Shown one piece after another: positions 9,383-19,217 of a DNA stretch of 64,000 nucleotides. The position numbers were made by a program, and so were the translations under genes. The notes under the pieces were generated by a model. It made no database searches, was not told the DNA's origin, and worked only from the letters and a program-made list of their open reading frames with translations. Source of the stretch: Clostridiales bacterium (GTDB lineage: Bacteria; Bacillota; Clostridia; Oscillospirales; CAG-272); contig JAAZAV010000063.1 in the NCBI GenBank assembly GCA_012514145.1, positions 1 to 64,000 of the forward strand, in the 5' to 3' direction. The stretch's first letter is position 1, and each line of letters starts with the position of its first letter.

Positions 9383-10537
9383 TCAGCCGATGATTCTCTT
9401 CGCCAGATTTTCGACAGTCTCGTCGCTCCAGTCGGGGGCGGTGCCGATATATACGGTGCGGGAAAGCAGGTCAAGTGTCTTGGGGCACATGTCGCGGGTG
9501 TAGTTGTGATTCAGGTTTTTGTTTGCCTCCATCTTGAATGGGTCCATAAGGGGATGGAGAGCGCCCCGCTTTTCCATGACCGGCGTCCAGTTGGTATAGA
9601 CATGTTTGCCGGTGTCGATGGGAAGCGTACCGCCGCCGAAGCGCGCCGAGAAGGCTCTTGCCTCTTTTTCGCTGCCGAAACGCAGGGCGACGGTGGTGCC
9701 GCAGTCGCCGCAGGTATCGTGGGAGGGAGCTATTTCCATCTTGTGGGCGATGGCTTCGATCAGTCTGCGTCTCGAACTGCGCAGTCCGGCGATGATGGGA
9801 TCAAGACGCTTTAACTGCTCACGGAGAATGGCGCCGTGGAATTCGCTGACGCGGTACTCGGTGCCGCAGAACTGGGGCTCGTTCACGCCGTCAAGCTGTG
9901 AGCCGAAGAAGGCTATTGCGCTTGAGTCGTGGAATATAAGCGCGCGCTCGTAGAGCTGACGGTTGTTTGTGAACAGGGCGCCGCCCTCTCCCGAGGTGAT
10001 GACCTTGAAGTAGTTGAAGCTGTATGTGCCGGCGTCGCCTATGGCGCCCAGCTTGCGGCCCTTGTACTCGCCGCCCACCGACTGGCAGGCGTCCTCCACC
10101 ACCGCGAAACCGTGCTTTTTCGCCACCGCGCAGATTTTGTCCATATCCGAGGGGAAGCCCTGAATATGCACCGGGATAACAGCCTTTGTCGCCTTTGACA
10201 CCTTCTTCTCCATGTCCTCCGCGTCGATGGTGAGGGTCTCGTCCACCTCGCAGATTACCGGTATAGCGCCGACAGCCGTCACGGCAATTGCGGTGGCGAT
10301 ATAGGTGTAGCCCGGAACGATGACCTCATCGCCGGGGCCGATGCCCAGACCGATGAGCGCCGACTGAATCGCGGCGAAGCCCGAGGTCATGAGAAGCGCG
10401 TAGTCGGTCTTCATGAAGGCTTTGATCTCCTTCTCGAAGTTCTCGACTTCGCGGGCGCCGTCATTTATCTTGAACAGTTTGCGGCTCTCTATCACGCGGG
10501 CGAGAGCGTTTATTTCTTCTTGTCCTATGATATACAT
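9383..10537 (-). CDS. DegT/DnrJ/EryC1/StrS family aminotransferase
   Basis: A 384-residue PLP-dependent sugar aminotransferase-type protein. It carries the family's cofactor region (MTSGFAAIQSALIGLGIGPGDEV), the VVEDACQSVGG motif with the PLP-binding Asp, and FNYFKVITSGEGG, where the Schiff-base Lys lies after SFNY. Such enzymes typically transfer an amino group to a keto-sugar, and related proteins act as sugar dehydratases. It has a GAGGT ribosome binding site and follows the ceramidase-like gene by 22 bases, so the two form a minus-strand operon. No nucleotide-sugar or polysaccharide genes flank it, so the substrate is unknown. Confidence 0.88.
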   Translation of the reverse strand: MYIIGQEEINALARVIESRKLFKINDGAREVENFEKEIKAFMKTDYALLMTSGFAAIQSALIGLGIGPGDEVIVPGYTYIATAIAVTAVGAIPVICEVDETLTIDAEDMEKKVSKATKAVIPVHIQGFPSDMDKICAVAKKHGFAVVEDACQSVGGEYKGRKLGAIGDAGTYSFNYFKVITSGEGGALFTNNRQLYERALIFHDSSAIAFFGSQLDGVNEPQFCGTEYRVSEFHGAILREQLKRLDPIIAGLRSSRRRLIEAIAHKMEIAPSHDTCGDCGTTVALRFGSEKEARAFSARFGGGTLPIDTGKHVYTNWTPVMEKRGALHPLMDPFKMEANKNLNHNYTRDMCPKTLDLLSRTVYIGTAPDWSDETVENLAKRIIG

Positions 10538-10559
10538 TTTTTACCTCGCTGTATGTTTT

Positions 10560-11873
10560 TTACAGGCTTTCGATGAGCTTAAGATTCTGAAGTATTATAT
10601 GGTTGTCGGCGTCGTCGGTGAGATTGAAGACGTCCGCCGCCCGGGAGGTCATAACCTCATAGCCGCCCAGGGGTATCTGATCGCGGGAGGGGAAATAGGC
10701 GTGGGCGCCGTTGCAGCAGCTCAGCGACAGGGTGTGGCGGAATTTGCTGTATTCGCGCAGGCGCAGAGTCACCGCGCTGAAAATCTCATATGGGAAGGGG
10801 ATGAACAGCGCCGGTCCTATCGCCGCAAGCGTCTGGCGGAAGGTGAATGCCGTCTCTGCCGGCGCTCCGCTCTCGTAGTGAGCCTTTATGCGCAGCAGGT
10901 GGTCGTATTTCAGACCGGTGAGGTTTATGAGATTGTTCACGTCGTGGTTCGCTCTGAACCAGGCTATCTGCTCGTCCACCTCCGACTCGGGGGGCAGGGG
11001 CTGATAGGGCAGCGAAATGTCGCCGCTTACCGTCTTGACCGCCACGTCGGTGCGGTAGTCGTATATCGTCCGCCAGCAGGTTACCGCGTCCTGCGCCGCC
11101 ACCGCGCCCAGCTCGCGCACATACTGGATGTTGCCGGTTGTGCGGCCGTTGGTGAGACGGGGACCGGTGTCGCCGATGGCGCCGTTGAAGAACACCGTCA
11201 TGGTGCCGCTCTCCGCCTCGAGACGGTCGATCATCACGCCCGACCAGTCGCGGGTGATCTCATGATTCCTGCCCGCAGCCGTGCCGTGACAGCCGTAGTG
11301 TACAAGGTTGAGAATCGGCTCGTTCCCCTCGGCGCCCCGGAAGGCAAGTATTGTCATGGTGGGGTCAAAGGTGCCGTGAGGGTTCTGACCGAGGATGACC
11401 TCGCCCTTGGGGGTTATCTGACGGCGGTTTATGCCCACCTTGCTTTCAATTGTTCCGATGCCCATTTTCGCGGGTATGCGGGATTTCCAGGCGTCGCCGC
11501 CTGCCTTTACCGCCCGGGGAACCAGTATCGTATCGCAGTACTCGCGGTTCAGCGGTCCCCAGCCGGTCAGCTCCACGGTTGTGGGTCCCGAATGGGTGTG
11601 TGTGGCGCAGACTATGACTTCATCGAAGTCAATGCCGGCTGCCGCGGCGATCTTCTCTCTCAGCTCGTCCGCCAGTTCGTCCGACAGCTCGCAGAGGGCG
11701 GCTGAAACCAGGATAGTCCTGTTCTCTCCCCTCTCGAATGCCGCGGCGGTGACCGTCAGATCGTCGTGCACCGAAGTGGATATAACGTCGGGCGCGTAGC
11801 CGAAAAGCGCGGTGCCAACCGGCGGAGTGATTATCTCTCGCGCCGCACCGGCACGGAAAACATCTGATGCCAT
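10560..11873 (-). CDS. Neutral/alkaline ceramidase-like hydrolase
   Basis: 437 residues. The N-terminal motif GAAREIITPPVGTALFGY and CATHTHSGP (the zinc-binding/active-site region in neutral ceramidases) place it in the ceramidase N-terminal-domain superfamily. Members in Clostridia and Planctomycetes are usually cytosolic proteins of unknown substrate, and there is no signal peptide here. The ATG at 11873 has GGAGG eight bases upstream; a TTG at 11888 would put that site inside the gene, so it is rejected. First gene of an operon with the DegT aminotransferase. A sphingolipid substrate should not be assumed. Confidence 0.75.
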   Translation of the reverse strand: MASDVFRAGAAREIITPPVGTALFGYAPDVISTSVHDDLTVTAAAFERGENRTILVSAALCELSDELADELREKIAAAAGIDFDEVIVCATHTHSGPTTVELTGWGPLNREYCDTILVPRAVKAGGDAWKSRIPAKMGIGTIESKVGINRRQITPKGEVILGQNPHGTFDPTMTILAFRGAEGNEPILNLVHYGCHGTAAGRNHEITRDWSGVMIDRLEAESGTMTVFFNGAIGDTGPRLTNGRTTGNIQYVRELGAVAAQDAVTCWRTIYDYRTDVAVKTVSGDISLPYQPLPPESEVDEQIAWFRANHDVNNLINLTGLKYDHLLRIKAHYESGAPAETAFTFRQTLAAIGPALFIPFPYEIFSAVTLRLREYSKFRHTLSLSCCNGAHAYFPSRDQIPLGGYEVMTSRAADVFNLTDDADNHIILQNLKLIESL

Positions 11874-12018
11874 ATTGTTAACCTCCAAAATTGTTGCCTC
11901 TGAAATGCGGGGTCACGCTTCGGGCGCTTTCGCCCGCAGCAGTCTGCCGCAAAAATGCCTGAACCCGAAAATAGCCGCCTCATCTCATCGGGAATCGTGA
12001 ACCAAAAACGGTTTTATG

Positions 12019-12621
12019 TTATTCCGCTTCTGTTAAAAGTGACTGCGGCCGCTCACTGTCCGAGACGCCTTTGCTCTTAAGCAGCTTCAGAAATCCGGTC
12101 TTATTGTAAAAATACGCTTCTCCGGTATAATCTCCGTTCCCGATTCCCTTCATTGTCCCGTCTTTCATGGAGATCGAAACGCCGCCCGGCGCGGGATTGA
12201 ACAATAATATATCGGTAATCTCATGTCCCCGCCACTCATCCCGCATGCCGTATTCGAAATCAAAGGGGCGCTTGTTTTTGGCTTCATATTTTATGGCATG
12301 GCGAGTATAGGAAATCGCCCACATCAGCGGTCTGACAAGGTATATGCCGCTGTTGCGGAAAGAATAGAGATTGTTTCGCGATATGCTCCCCGCCAGCTTG
12401 ACACGATATAGTATGCTGCCGCCGACAATATGAAAATCGCATCTGCCGCTTTTAATATTGCCGAAAATCCAGAACGGATGAGCGGGAACGAAGGTCATTC
12501 CATTTTTCCTGCATACGCTCTTTATGCCACCATACAGCGAAAGGCGTTTCAGGAAACACCTGATAAAAGGGAGCATGAACAGCAAAGCCGCAGCCGGCAC
12601 AATTATAAGCAAATATTTCAT
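12019..12621 (-). CDS. Membrane-anchored hypothetical protein
   Basis: 200 residues of unrecognised family. One N-terminal transmembrane helix (about 3-23) is followed by a basic segment and a soluble, beta-rich domain. The start has GGAGGT at ideal spacing. It is a single minus-strand gene; the 167 bases upstream of it hold nothing recognisable. Confidence 0.6.
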   Translation of the reverse strand: MKYLLIIVPAAALLFMLPFIRCFLKRLSLYGGIKSVCRKNGMTFVPAHPFWIFGNIKSGRCDFHIVGGSILYRVKLAGSISRNNLYSFRNSGIYLVRPLMWAISYTRHAIKYEAKNKRPFDFEYGMRDEWRGHEITDILLFNPAPGGVSISMKDGTMKGIGNGDYTGEAYFYNKTGFLKLLKSKGVSDSERPQSLLTEAE

Positions 12622-12788
12622 GCTTTTACCTCCATATACCAGTATTTGTTAAACCATATGCAGCGTGTGTCTTTCGGCTTATGTTTGAATGTTTAACGTG
12701 TCGTCGGCACATCGGAATCCGAATATATTATACAATATACTTCGCTCCGTGTCTACTGTTTCCGCGAAAATGTCGGTTTCTGTCCTTA

Positions 12789-13103
12789 TCAATCCGCGTC
12801 CTCGTCAAGCGCTTCAATGAGGAAGGACACCGGACGGAAGCCGTCGTTGCAGGAAATCATTGCCGAGCGGGGGTTCTTCATCCAGCCGTTGTATATGTTT
12901 TCCCCGCCGCAGGCAAGGGTGAGTACAAAGGCTGACATGCTGTCCCAGGCGCTCTGACAGAAGCCTTCGGGCTTTTCCCAGCCGTTGGCTATGAAGGTCA
13001 TGCCCTCTCTGATGTCACAGGGGGAGTCGAGGGGATTCTCGTAACGGGCGATGAGGTCGCTGTGACGGACGGCCTTGACCGCCGTTATGCGGACTTTTTT
13101 CAT
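12789..13103 (-). CDS. TIGR04076-type small protein
   Basis: A 104-residue soluble protein with the hallmarks of the TIGR04076 family: an N-terminal VRITAVK strand, a central CDIREGMTF motif, a middle FCQSAWDSM and the late CNDGFRPVSFLIE. Function is unknown; family members often sit beside oxidoreductase or radical-enzyme genes in anaerobes. It lies 21 bases after the DUF4838-like gene, probably co-transcribed. Confidence 0.72.
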   Translation of the reverse strand: MKKVRITAVKAVRHSDLIARYENPLDSPCDIREGMTFIANGWEKPEGFCQSAWDSMSAFVLTLACGGENIYNGWMKNPRSAMISCNDGFRPVSFLIEALDEDAD

Positions 13104-13124
13104 ATGCTTATATGCTGTCGGACT

Positions 13125-14105
13125 TTACTCTTCCCCGCCGCCCCGGAGCATGTCTGCGAATGGGGTCACGTCGGACATGCCGAACTGCTCGCGGTAGTCA
13201 TACCCGAGGAAGCAGGCGAAGGTTGACAGGTCGCGGAAGCCCAGGGATTTATAATATCGTCCGTCGGCTGCTATTACCGGCTTGTCGGGGGTGAAGGACC
13301 TGGGCGGCTTTTTCCAGCCCGAGAACATCGAGTTGTCAAGCCAGTATTCAAGCAGCTTTGCCTCCTCTGCGCCGAACAGCTCCAACAGCGGCTTCGGGTA
13401 TGCGCACTGCCTTGCGTTCTTCTCGGAGGAGGGGTCGTCCATCGGGATGTGGAAATCCCTGTCCATAGGGGCGTATTCGAGGAAAATTCCCTCGGCAGCC
13501 TTTACCTTCACCGGCGGCGCCTTGCAGTCGGCGTAGGCAAGATATGCCAGCTTCGCGCCGGGGATGTGTTTGCGCAGTTCGGTCACTATTGCGTTCATGA
13601 CAATCAACTGCTGCTCGGAGGGAGTGTACCCGGCGCAGTCCGGACAACGGCACGCCGAATCACGGGCGTCATCCATCCAGAAGAAGAAGCGTTTTGTAGA
13701 GCGGTAGAGTTTCAAAGCGGTCTCGGCGGCGCGTCTCGCCATATAGCCTATGGCTTCCGGGTTCGAGGCGCAGCAGTTAAGGTCGGGAACCCGCTTACCG
13801 TCGGCGCTGAGCCTGAACCATTCGGGATGAGCCGTAAATTCCTCCGCCGGCAGAAGGTAGCGTGCCGCGTGCATCTCGTATTCAATCTCGATGCCCTTTT
13901 CATTGGCGTAATCGAGCGTCGCCCGGTATTCGGGAGTTTCGAGCATCTTAAGCAGTCCGGCAAGCGATTTGTGCGCCTCTCTGCCGCCTTCGGGGTGCAG
14001 TCCGATGCGGGGTATGCCCAGCCGCACCGCCTCGTCGATCCATATCCTGTCAAGCTCGTCGGGATGAATCAGCACGCTGCCGGTGTATTTTATATTATTG
14101 CCCAT
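13125..14105 (-). CDS. DUF4838-like TIM-barrel protein
   Basis: 326 residues. The sequence resembles DUF4838 proteins associated with glycoside hydrolases: residues around RLLPAEEFTAHPEWF, then FFFWMDDARDSACRCPDC with the CxCxxC group, and PYPKPLLEL-like helices further on. No signal peptide, so cytosolic. A TIM-barrel carbohydrate-active role is likely, but no activity can be named. It has an extended -10 promoter and is followed by the TIGR04076-type gene. Confidence 0.6.
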   Translation of the reverse strand: MGNNIKYTGSVLIHPDELDRIWIDEAVRLGIPRIGLHPEGGREAHKSLAGLLKMLETPEYRATLDYANEKGIEIEYEMHAARYLLPAEEFTAHPEWFRLSADGKRVPDLNCCASNPEAIGYMARRAAETALKLYRSTKRFFFWMDDARDSACRCPDCAGYTPSEQQLIVMNAIVTELRKHIPGAKLAYLAYADCKAPPVKVKAAEGIFLEYAPMDRDFHIPMDDPSSEKNARQCAYPKPLLELFGAEEAKLLEYWLDNSMFSGWKKPPRSFTPDKPVIAADGRYYKSLGFRDLSTFACFLGYDYREQFGMSDVTPFADMLRGGGEE

Positions 14106-14136
14106 GATTATTTCCTCGCATCGGTGATTTTAACAT

Positions 14137-14142
14137 ATTATA
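14137..14142 (-). promoter_or_regulatory. Extended -10 promoter of the DUF4838-like gene
   Basis: TATAAT preceded by TGT on the minus strand (extended -10), with a weak TTTCAT at the -35 position. It lies in a divergent intergenic region. Confidence 0.5.
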
Positions 14143-14197
14143 ACAGATGATTCCGCGAAATGAAAGACCCGATTTACAAATAATAAAATGACCGCTG

Positions 14198-14226
14198 TTG
14201 TCAAACCTCCCGCCGTGTGATATAAT
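14198..14226 (+). promoter_or_regulatory. Sigma-A promoter of the aldo/keto-reductase-like gene
   Basis: TTGTCA (14198-14203), 17 bases, TATAAT (14221-14226). The start codon at 14317 lies about 85 bases downstream of the expected start of transcription. Confidence 0.75.
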
Positions 14227-14316
14227 CGCGATGATATTACATTTGCGGCGATTTTCCGCGGAAATTCACGGATTACCGGATATATGAATACATCGTCAGC
14301 GAAAGGCAGGTACAGA

Positions 14317-15150
14317 ATGAACATCCTTCCAACCGTAAAACTCGGCGATACCGATATCACCCGTCTGATTCTCGGCGGCAACCCGATAAGCGGCAACTCC
14401 CATTGGAGCGCCGACGCCGACCGGGAGATGCGCGAATATTTCACCGTCGAGCGTATCAAGCGGCTGCTCTTCCGCTGCGAGGAATGCGGCATAAATTCCA
14501 TGCTGCTGCGGGGCGACATGCATATAATGCGCCTGCTGCTCGAGTACCGCGCCGAGGGCGGGCGGCTCAACTGGATAGGCATGACCGGCAGCGAGTTTCT
14601 CTCATTTGAGGGCAACGTGCGGCAGATGATGCAGTACAAGCCTGTCGCCATGTACCACCACGGCTCGGTGACCGACAGTTTCTTCAAAAGCGGCAGGACC
14701 GACGAGCTTCGCCGCCGTATCGACTTCATAAAATCCCGGGGAATTCCCGCGGGGCTGGGCACCCATATGCCCGAGGTTATCGAATATGCCGAGGAGCATG
14801 AATGGGGCGTCGACTTCTACATGGCATGCGTTTACAACATCAGCCGCACCGACCGGGTCAGCTCCGCCATCACCGGCGGCGCCAATGTGGGCGAGGTGTT
14901 CGACGAGGGCGACATTCCGATTATGTACCGCACAATCCGCCGGACCCCCAAGCCCTGCCTTGCCTTCAAGATACTGGGCGCGGCGCGGCGCTGCTCTTCG
15001 CAGGACAGCGTCAGAGCCTGCTTTGACGAGGCTTTCGCGAATATCAAGGACAGCGACGCCGTGGTGGTGGGCATGTACCCGAAGACCGAGGATCAGGCGG
15101 CGCTGAACGCACGATATACCGCCGAGGCTATTGCGAAAGTCGGAGTTTAG
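14317..15150 (+). CDS. Aldo/keto-reductase-like TIM-barrel protein
   Basis: 277 residues from the ATG at 14317, which has AAAGGCAGG just upstream; the in-frame ATG at 14284 lacks such a site. The N-terminal strand VKLGDTDITRLILGGNPISG is the aldo/keto-reductase-type beginning, and later segments (IKDSDAVVVGMYPKTEDQ) match the NADPH-side end of that fold. The usual catalytic Tyr/Lys/His pattern is not evident, so it may be a non-canonical member. A solute-binding lipoprotein gene follows 54 bases downstream on the same strand. Confidence 0.6.
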   Translation: MNILPTVKLGDTDITRLILGGNPISGNSHWSADADREMREYFTVERIKRLLFRCEECGINSMLLRGDMHIMRLLLEYRAEGGRLNWIGMTGSEFLSFEGNVRQMMQYKPVAMYHHGSVTDSFFKSGRTDELRRRIDFIKSRGIPAGLGTHMPEVIEYAEEHEWGVDFYMACVYNISRTDRVSSAITGGANVGEVFDEGDIPIMYRTIRRTPKPCLAFKILGAARRCSSQDSVRACFDEAFANIKDSDAVVVGMYPKTEDQAALNARYTAEAIAKVGV

Positions 15151-15204
15151 ATGTTGGTTGTATTATATAATCTTTCATATAATCTGTAAAAGGAGGGTTA
15201 TCCG

Positions 15205-16668
15205 ATGAAACGCATTTTGACACTGTTTGTTGCCCTGTCTCTGCTTACCGCACTCATGTCCTGCGGCGGAGGAACACAACCGTCACAGGTAGAAACCACA
15301 GCCGGGGAAGCCGATGCCGCAGACGGCGCCATCACCACAATCGCCGAGACAGCCGACCCCTTAGCCGACAATCTGCCCGAGGCTGACTTCAACGGGCGCA
15401 AATTCCGCGTGGTGACCTCGGATGAGTACGCCTATCAGATTTACGCGGAAGAGGAGACGGGCGACGTCACCAACGACGCCATATTCCGGCGCAACCTCAC
15501 GGTTGAGGAGCGCTTCGGATTTGAGGTGGAGTCGCTGATTAACAGCGCGGGTAAATTTCAGTGGTATCCCCCCATCGTCGCCACTGTGCTGGCAGGCGAG
15601 GACGCTTATGATCTGGTAGGGCACTATGCCTACAACGCCCATGTCGCAATATCCGGCGGCGCATATCTTAACTGGAAAGATATACCCGACATCGACCTTG
15701 ACCGGGTCTGGTGGAACAGCGAGATAAACGACCGCGCCACCTTTAACGGCAAACTGTTCGCAGTCACCGGCTATCTCGCCACCACGGTCATGCAGTCCAC
15801 CTACGCCATATTTGTGAATACCCGACTTGCCGGAAACTACGGCTATGACCTGAAATCGCTTTATGGCATGGTGGAGGACGGCGAATGGGTAATAGACAAA
15901 TTCACGCCAATGATGAAGGACATGTATGTCGACCTGAACGGCGACGGCGCACGGGACAAGGATGACCAGTACGGCTACGGCTCCATGCCCGACAACTCAC
16001 TGGACTTCTGGCTCGCCGCCTTCGACCAGCCCATCACCTCCCGTGACAAAGACACGATAAAGATAGAGATTATGACCGACAAAACCGTGTCGGCGCTCAA
16101 CAAACTGCTTGACTTCTACTACAACAACGAGGGTGTCATCAACTATGAGACGGTGACCGCCTATGTCTCCAACTACGGTCATGACCGCTTCGCGGCGGGG
16201 CTGACGGTATTCGCGCCCTCCTTCTTCTCGGCGGCTTACGACATGTACCGCGACATGGACGACGATTACGGCATTCTGCCCATACCGAAGTGGGATGAAA
16301 AACAGGATAAGCATTTCACCCATATCATGGACAAGTATACGATATGGGGCACTCCGGTGACGATCGGCGATACGGAATTTGTAGGCATTGTAACCGAGGC
16401 TCTCTGCGCCGAATCATACCGCTCGGTCTACCCGGTTTTCTACGACACGGCGCTGAAAGCCAAATACAGCACCGATGCCGCCACCGCCGACATGGTTGAC
16501 CTTATAATGGACGGCGTGACCTTCGACCTGGGCTTTATGTTCGGCGAATATCTCGGCAAAGTGCAGACCATGATACGCGAACATATCAAGACCAACAACC
16601 CCGATTTTGCTTCAGACTACGCCTCACGTGTTTTCAAAATCGATGAGCTTAACTCTTTCTACGAATAA
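15205..16668 (+). CDS. Solute-binding lipoprotein (family 1 type)
   Basis: 487 residues. A lipoprotein signal (basic MKR, hydrophobic stretch, lipobox with Cys at residue 20) precedes a Thr/Ala/Asp-rich linker and a carbohydrate-type extracellular solute-binding domain. It contains DLNGDGARDKDDQYG, an EF-hand-like calcium loop shared by the other solute-binding proteins of this window. It is anchored to the outer face of the membrane and should deliver an oligosaccharide or similar ligand to an ABC importer, but no permease or ATPase gene is adjacent. Ribosome binding site AAAGGAGGG. The LVIVD propeller gene begins 23 bases after the stop. Confidence 0.85.
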   Translation: MKRILTLFVALSLLTALMSCGGGTQPSQVETTAGEADAADGAITTIAETADPLADNLPEADFNGRKFRVVTSDEYAYQIYAEEETGDVTNDAIFRRNLTVEERFGFEVESLINSAGKFQWYPPIVATVLAGEDAYDLVGHYAYNAHVAISGGAYLNWKDIPDIDLDRVWWNSEINDRATFNGKLFAVTGYLATTVMQSTYAIFVNTRLAGNYGYDLKSLYGMVEDGEWVIDKFTPMMKDMYVDLNGDGARDKDDQYGYGSMPDNSLDFWLAAFDQPITSRDKDTIKIEIMTDKTVSALNKLLDFYYNNEGVINYETVTAYVSNYGHDRFAAGLTVFAPSFFSAAYDMYRDMDDDYGILPIPKWDEKQDKHFTHIMDKYTIWGTPVTIGDTEFVGIVTEALCAESYRSVYPVFYDTALKAKYSTDAATADMVDLIMDGVTFDLGFMFGEYLGKVQTMIREHIKTNNPDFASDYASRVFKIDELNSFYE

Positions 16669-16691
16669 ACCGAAACCGAGGTTTTTACAAT

Positions 16692-18869
16692 ATGTCTGTT
16701 CTTAACGGCAACATCTCCCGCGAAGCTGTTTTCGCAACCGACCTCCCCTTCGGCGAATGCCTGAAACCGCATAAGGGTATATCCTCACCCGCCGCGGCGC
16801 TTAAAGGCTGCATGGATATAGCCTATGATCCGGGGCGCGGGCTGCTTATCGCCGCATGCGCCGGTTCGCTTGAGCTGTTTCGTGTCTCAAATGACGGCGA
16901 TACGCCGGGGAGCATCGAAAAGCTCTCCTCTCTCGGCGGCATCGGCGCGTCGCGGCAGTTAGCCTGCGGGCGGGGCGGATATGCCTTCGTCACGGCGCGG
17001 CATGACGGTATATACATCGCCGATCTGCGGGATGAGCAAAACCCGCGGCTCATCGGCCATCTTGATTCCCTGGAGCTGGCGACCGGCATAGCGCTGTATG
17101 AGGGCGGCGAACATCCTACGCTGCTCTGCGTCACCAACCGTCACATGGGCAACGAACTGTGGGATGTGTCGGACCCACATCTGCCTCATTTTCTCGGCTC
17201 CTATCTTGCCGGCGAATCCCAGTCGGCGGCTTTCTTTACGCTGCCGGGTGACGAACGGCTGTTTACAGCCTCCGGAGACTGGATGAACAAGCGGGTACAG
17301 ATTCACGACGTCACAGACCCGAAAAACGTCCGCCTTGTATCAATGTACAATGTGGACGGCTTTGCCGACGGCTGCGCGGTGGTGCGGCAGGGCGGGCGGA
17401 CACTGTGCCTCACCTCCACCGGCCATCATGCCGCCCGGTTCCGCAACCGCTGGAAGTATCAGAAATCCGGGATGCTCCTGCCCTGTATGCTGGAGGAGGG
17501 CTACGGCTGCGGTCACGGACTTGAGATTTTCGAGATATCCGAGCCTGAATGCCCTGAATATATCGGCTCGGTGAAGTTCCCGCCCCACCACGGCGGCATC
17601 GATTCCTGGCGGGTGTCGGTATCGGGTGACTGCGCCCTCTGCTGCGACTCGGCGGGCGGTTTCTTTGCCGTTGACATCAAGAATCCCGCCGCTCCCGAAA
17701 TCGCGGGGCACTTTCTGCCTGCCGCCGACAAGAATCAGCCGGTCTCCCCGCCGCCTGTGCAGACCCTCCGCATGCCGGTCATGGGGGCTTTATATGCCGC
17801 GGGAAGCATCTGGCTCGCATGTCCGGGAGAAGGACTTCATGCCCTTGACCCCTCTGCCATTGAGGTGCGGATGCGCGAACCGGAAATTCCGGCGGCAGAT
17901 TCCGCGCAGACCGCCGGAATATCACATATAGAAAAAGCAGATAAAAATCAGACAGCCGGCGGCATAGTATTTTCCTGCTCGTCTCAGGTACATTCCTTCG
18001 CGGTTATAAAAAGCGAGGGCGGCGAGCGATTGATTTTCGCCTGCGGAAATTCCGGGCTTGCCGTTTGTTATACCGAGGGCGGTGAGATTACCCGCAGGCT
18101 CACCCCGGCACCCTGTCACGATGTGATTGCAATCGGCGATAGTTTGGAGGATCAGCGCATATTCGCCGCCGAGGGCTCCGCAGGCGTGGCTGAATACAGA
18201 TATCATCTCGGCGCACTGACCGAAATCGAACGAATCGACCTGCCGGGAGCGAGAGAACTGGTATATCTGCCGACGCGGAAGCTTATCGCCGTGCAGGTCG
18301 GTGTGGGGAGCGCCGGTCTGATCTCACTTGACGGCGAAAAATTTAACCTGCTTGGAAACTATCCGGTGGGCGGCATGCTCTACCACCGCCATTTCGTCCG
18401 GGAGCCATTTGCCGGTCATCTTGTGACCCTGCCCCTGGGCAACGGACCGAAGCTGTTCGAGGTCTCCGCCGAGAACGGCGGCGCGGTTAAGCCCGTCCAT
18501 ATCGCCTTTGCCGACCGTCAGCTCTGTCCCATCGAGGAGGGTGCCGCGGCCGGAAAGGGTCATCTGTATGCCGTGCTTGACGGAAAACTCGCGGTATACT
18601 CCTCTCCGGATGAGTTTGAGTCACTCGGCGAATCGGCGGCGCACACACTCCCGGGAGTGAAGCTCCGGGGGATTCCCTTCGTCTGCGGAGATTCGCTTGT
18701 GGTGCTGAACCGCCGCACGGGAGAGGCGGTCATACTCGATATCTCCGAACCCTCATCTCCGAAGTTTGCCGCAAAGCGCCTGCTGCCCGGTCATCCCGAA
18801 TACGCGGCGGCGCTGCCCGGCGGCTCGGTCCTCCTCTGCTGCGGTCACGCGGGCGCTCTGCTGCTGTGA
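16692..18869 (+). CDS. LVIVD-repeat beta-propeller protein
   Basis: 725 residues with repeats of the LVIVD type, e.g. WDVSDPHLPHFLGSY, IHDVTDPKNVRLVSMY, FEISEPECPEYIGSV, VDIKNPAAPEIAGHF and ILDISEPSSPKFA. These form a beta-propeller, usually a surface-exposed ligand-binding scaffold. No signal peptide or anchor is visible here, so a cytosolic location is indicated. It sits directly after the solute-binding lipoprotein gene, apparently as one transcript. The function is unknown. Confidence 0.7.
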   Translation: MSVLNGNISREAVFATDLPFGECLKPHKGISSPAAALKGCMDIAYDPGRGLLIAACAGSLELFRVSNDGDTPGSIEKLSSLGGIGASRQLACGRGGYAFVTARHDGIYIADLRDEQNPRLIGHLDSLELATGIALYEGGEHPTLLCVTNRHMGNELWDVSDPHLPHFLGSYLAGESQSAAFFTLPGDERLFTASGDWMNKRVQIHDVTDPKNVRLVSMYNVDGFADGCAVVRQGGRTLCLTSTGHHAARFRNRWKYQKSGMLLPCMLEEGYGCGHGLEIFEISEPECPEYIGSVKFPPHHGGIDSWRVSVSGDCALCCDSAGGFFAVDIKNPAAPEIAGHFLPAADKNQPVSPPPVQTLRMPVMGALYAAGSIWLACPGEGLHALDPSAIEVRMREPEIPAADSAQTAGISHIEKADKNQTAGGIVFSCSSQVHSFAVIKSEGGERLIFACGNSGLAVCYTEGGEITRRLTPAPCHDVIAIGDSLEDQRIFAAEGSAGVAEYRYHLGALTEIERIDLPGARELVYLPTRKLIAVQVGVGSAGLISLDGEKFNLLGNYPVGGMLYHRHFVREPFAGHLVTLPLGNGPKLFEVSAENGGAVKPVHIAFADRQLCPIEEGAAAGKGHLYAVLDGKLAVYSSPDEFESLGESAAHTLPGVKLRGIPFVCGDSLVVLNRRTGEAVILDISEPSSPKFAAKRLLPGHPEYAAALPGGSVLLCCGHAGALLL

Positions 18870-19083
18870 CGGCTGTGAATTTATATTGAAGCCTGCCGAT
18901 ACACGCCCCCGTTCTCTGTATAATCCGAGGGGGGAGCGCTGCTCGTTGTCCGGTCACGCATGTGTTCACCCGGGCAGCCGTACAGATGTATATTCTTTGT
19001 CGGCTTTCTGCGGAACAGCCCGGCGGCGCGGTTATTCACATATAGTTTACCCTTGTTACCCGCACGAAAATCGATTTTTTGTA
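18870..19083. other. Intergenic stretch without recognisable features
   Basis: Together with the promoter region to 19217 this is a 348-base gap. No gene, terminator or RNA motif is evident before the promoter at 19084. Confidence 0.5.
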
Positions 19084-19112
19084 TTGACAAACAGCGCGTT
19101 CCATATTATAAT
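19084..19112 (+). promoter_or_regulatory. Perfect consensus sigma-A promoter upstream of acyl carrier protein
   Basis: TTGACA (19084-19089), 17 bases, TATAAT (19107-19112). It gives a leader of about 100 bases, which contains the 8-base palindrome CCACGTGG near 19168 and a second TATAAT-like element near 19155. Confidence 0.85.
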
Positions 19113-19217
19113 TGCATATCATGTATTCAGTTTTTCAACCTTATATACATTATAGTATAATATTTCCACGTGGCGGATATACCGTTACGGGTGACAGAAC
19201 CGGAGGTTTTATAAATT

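Noticed and set aside
10413-11705. 430-codon plus-strand open frame over the DegT/ceramidase-like genes
   Set aside because: Overlaps two supported minus-strand genes and has no recognisable domain.
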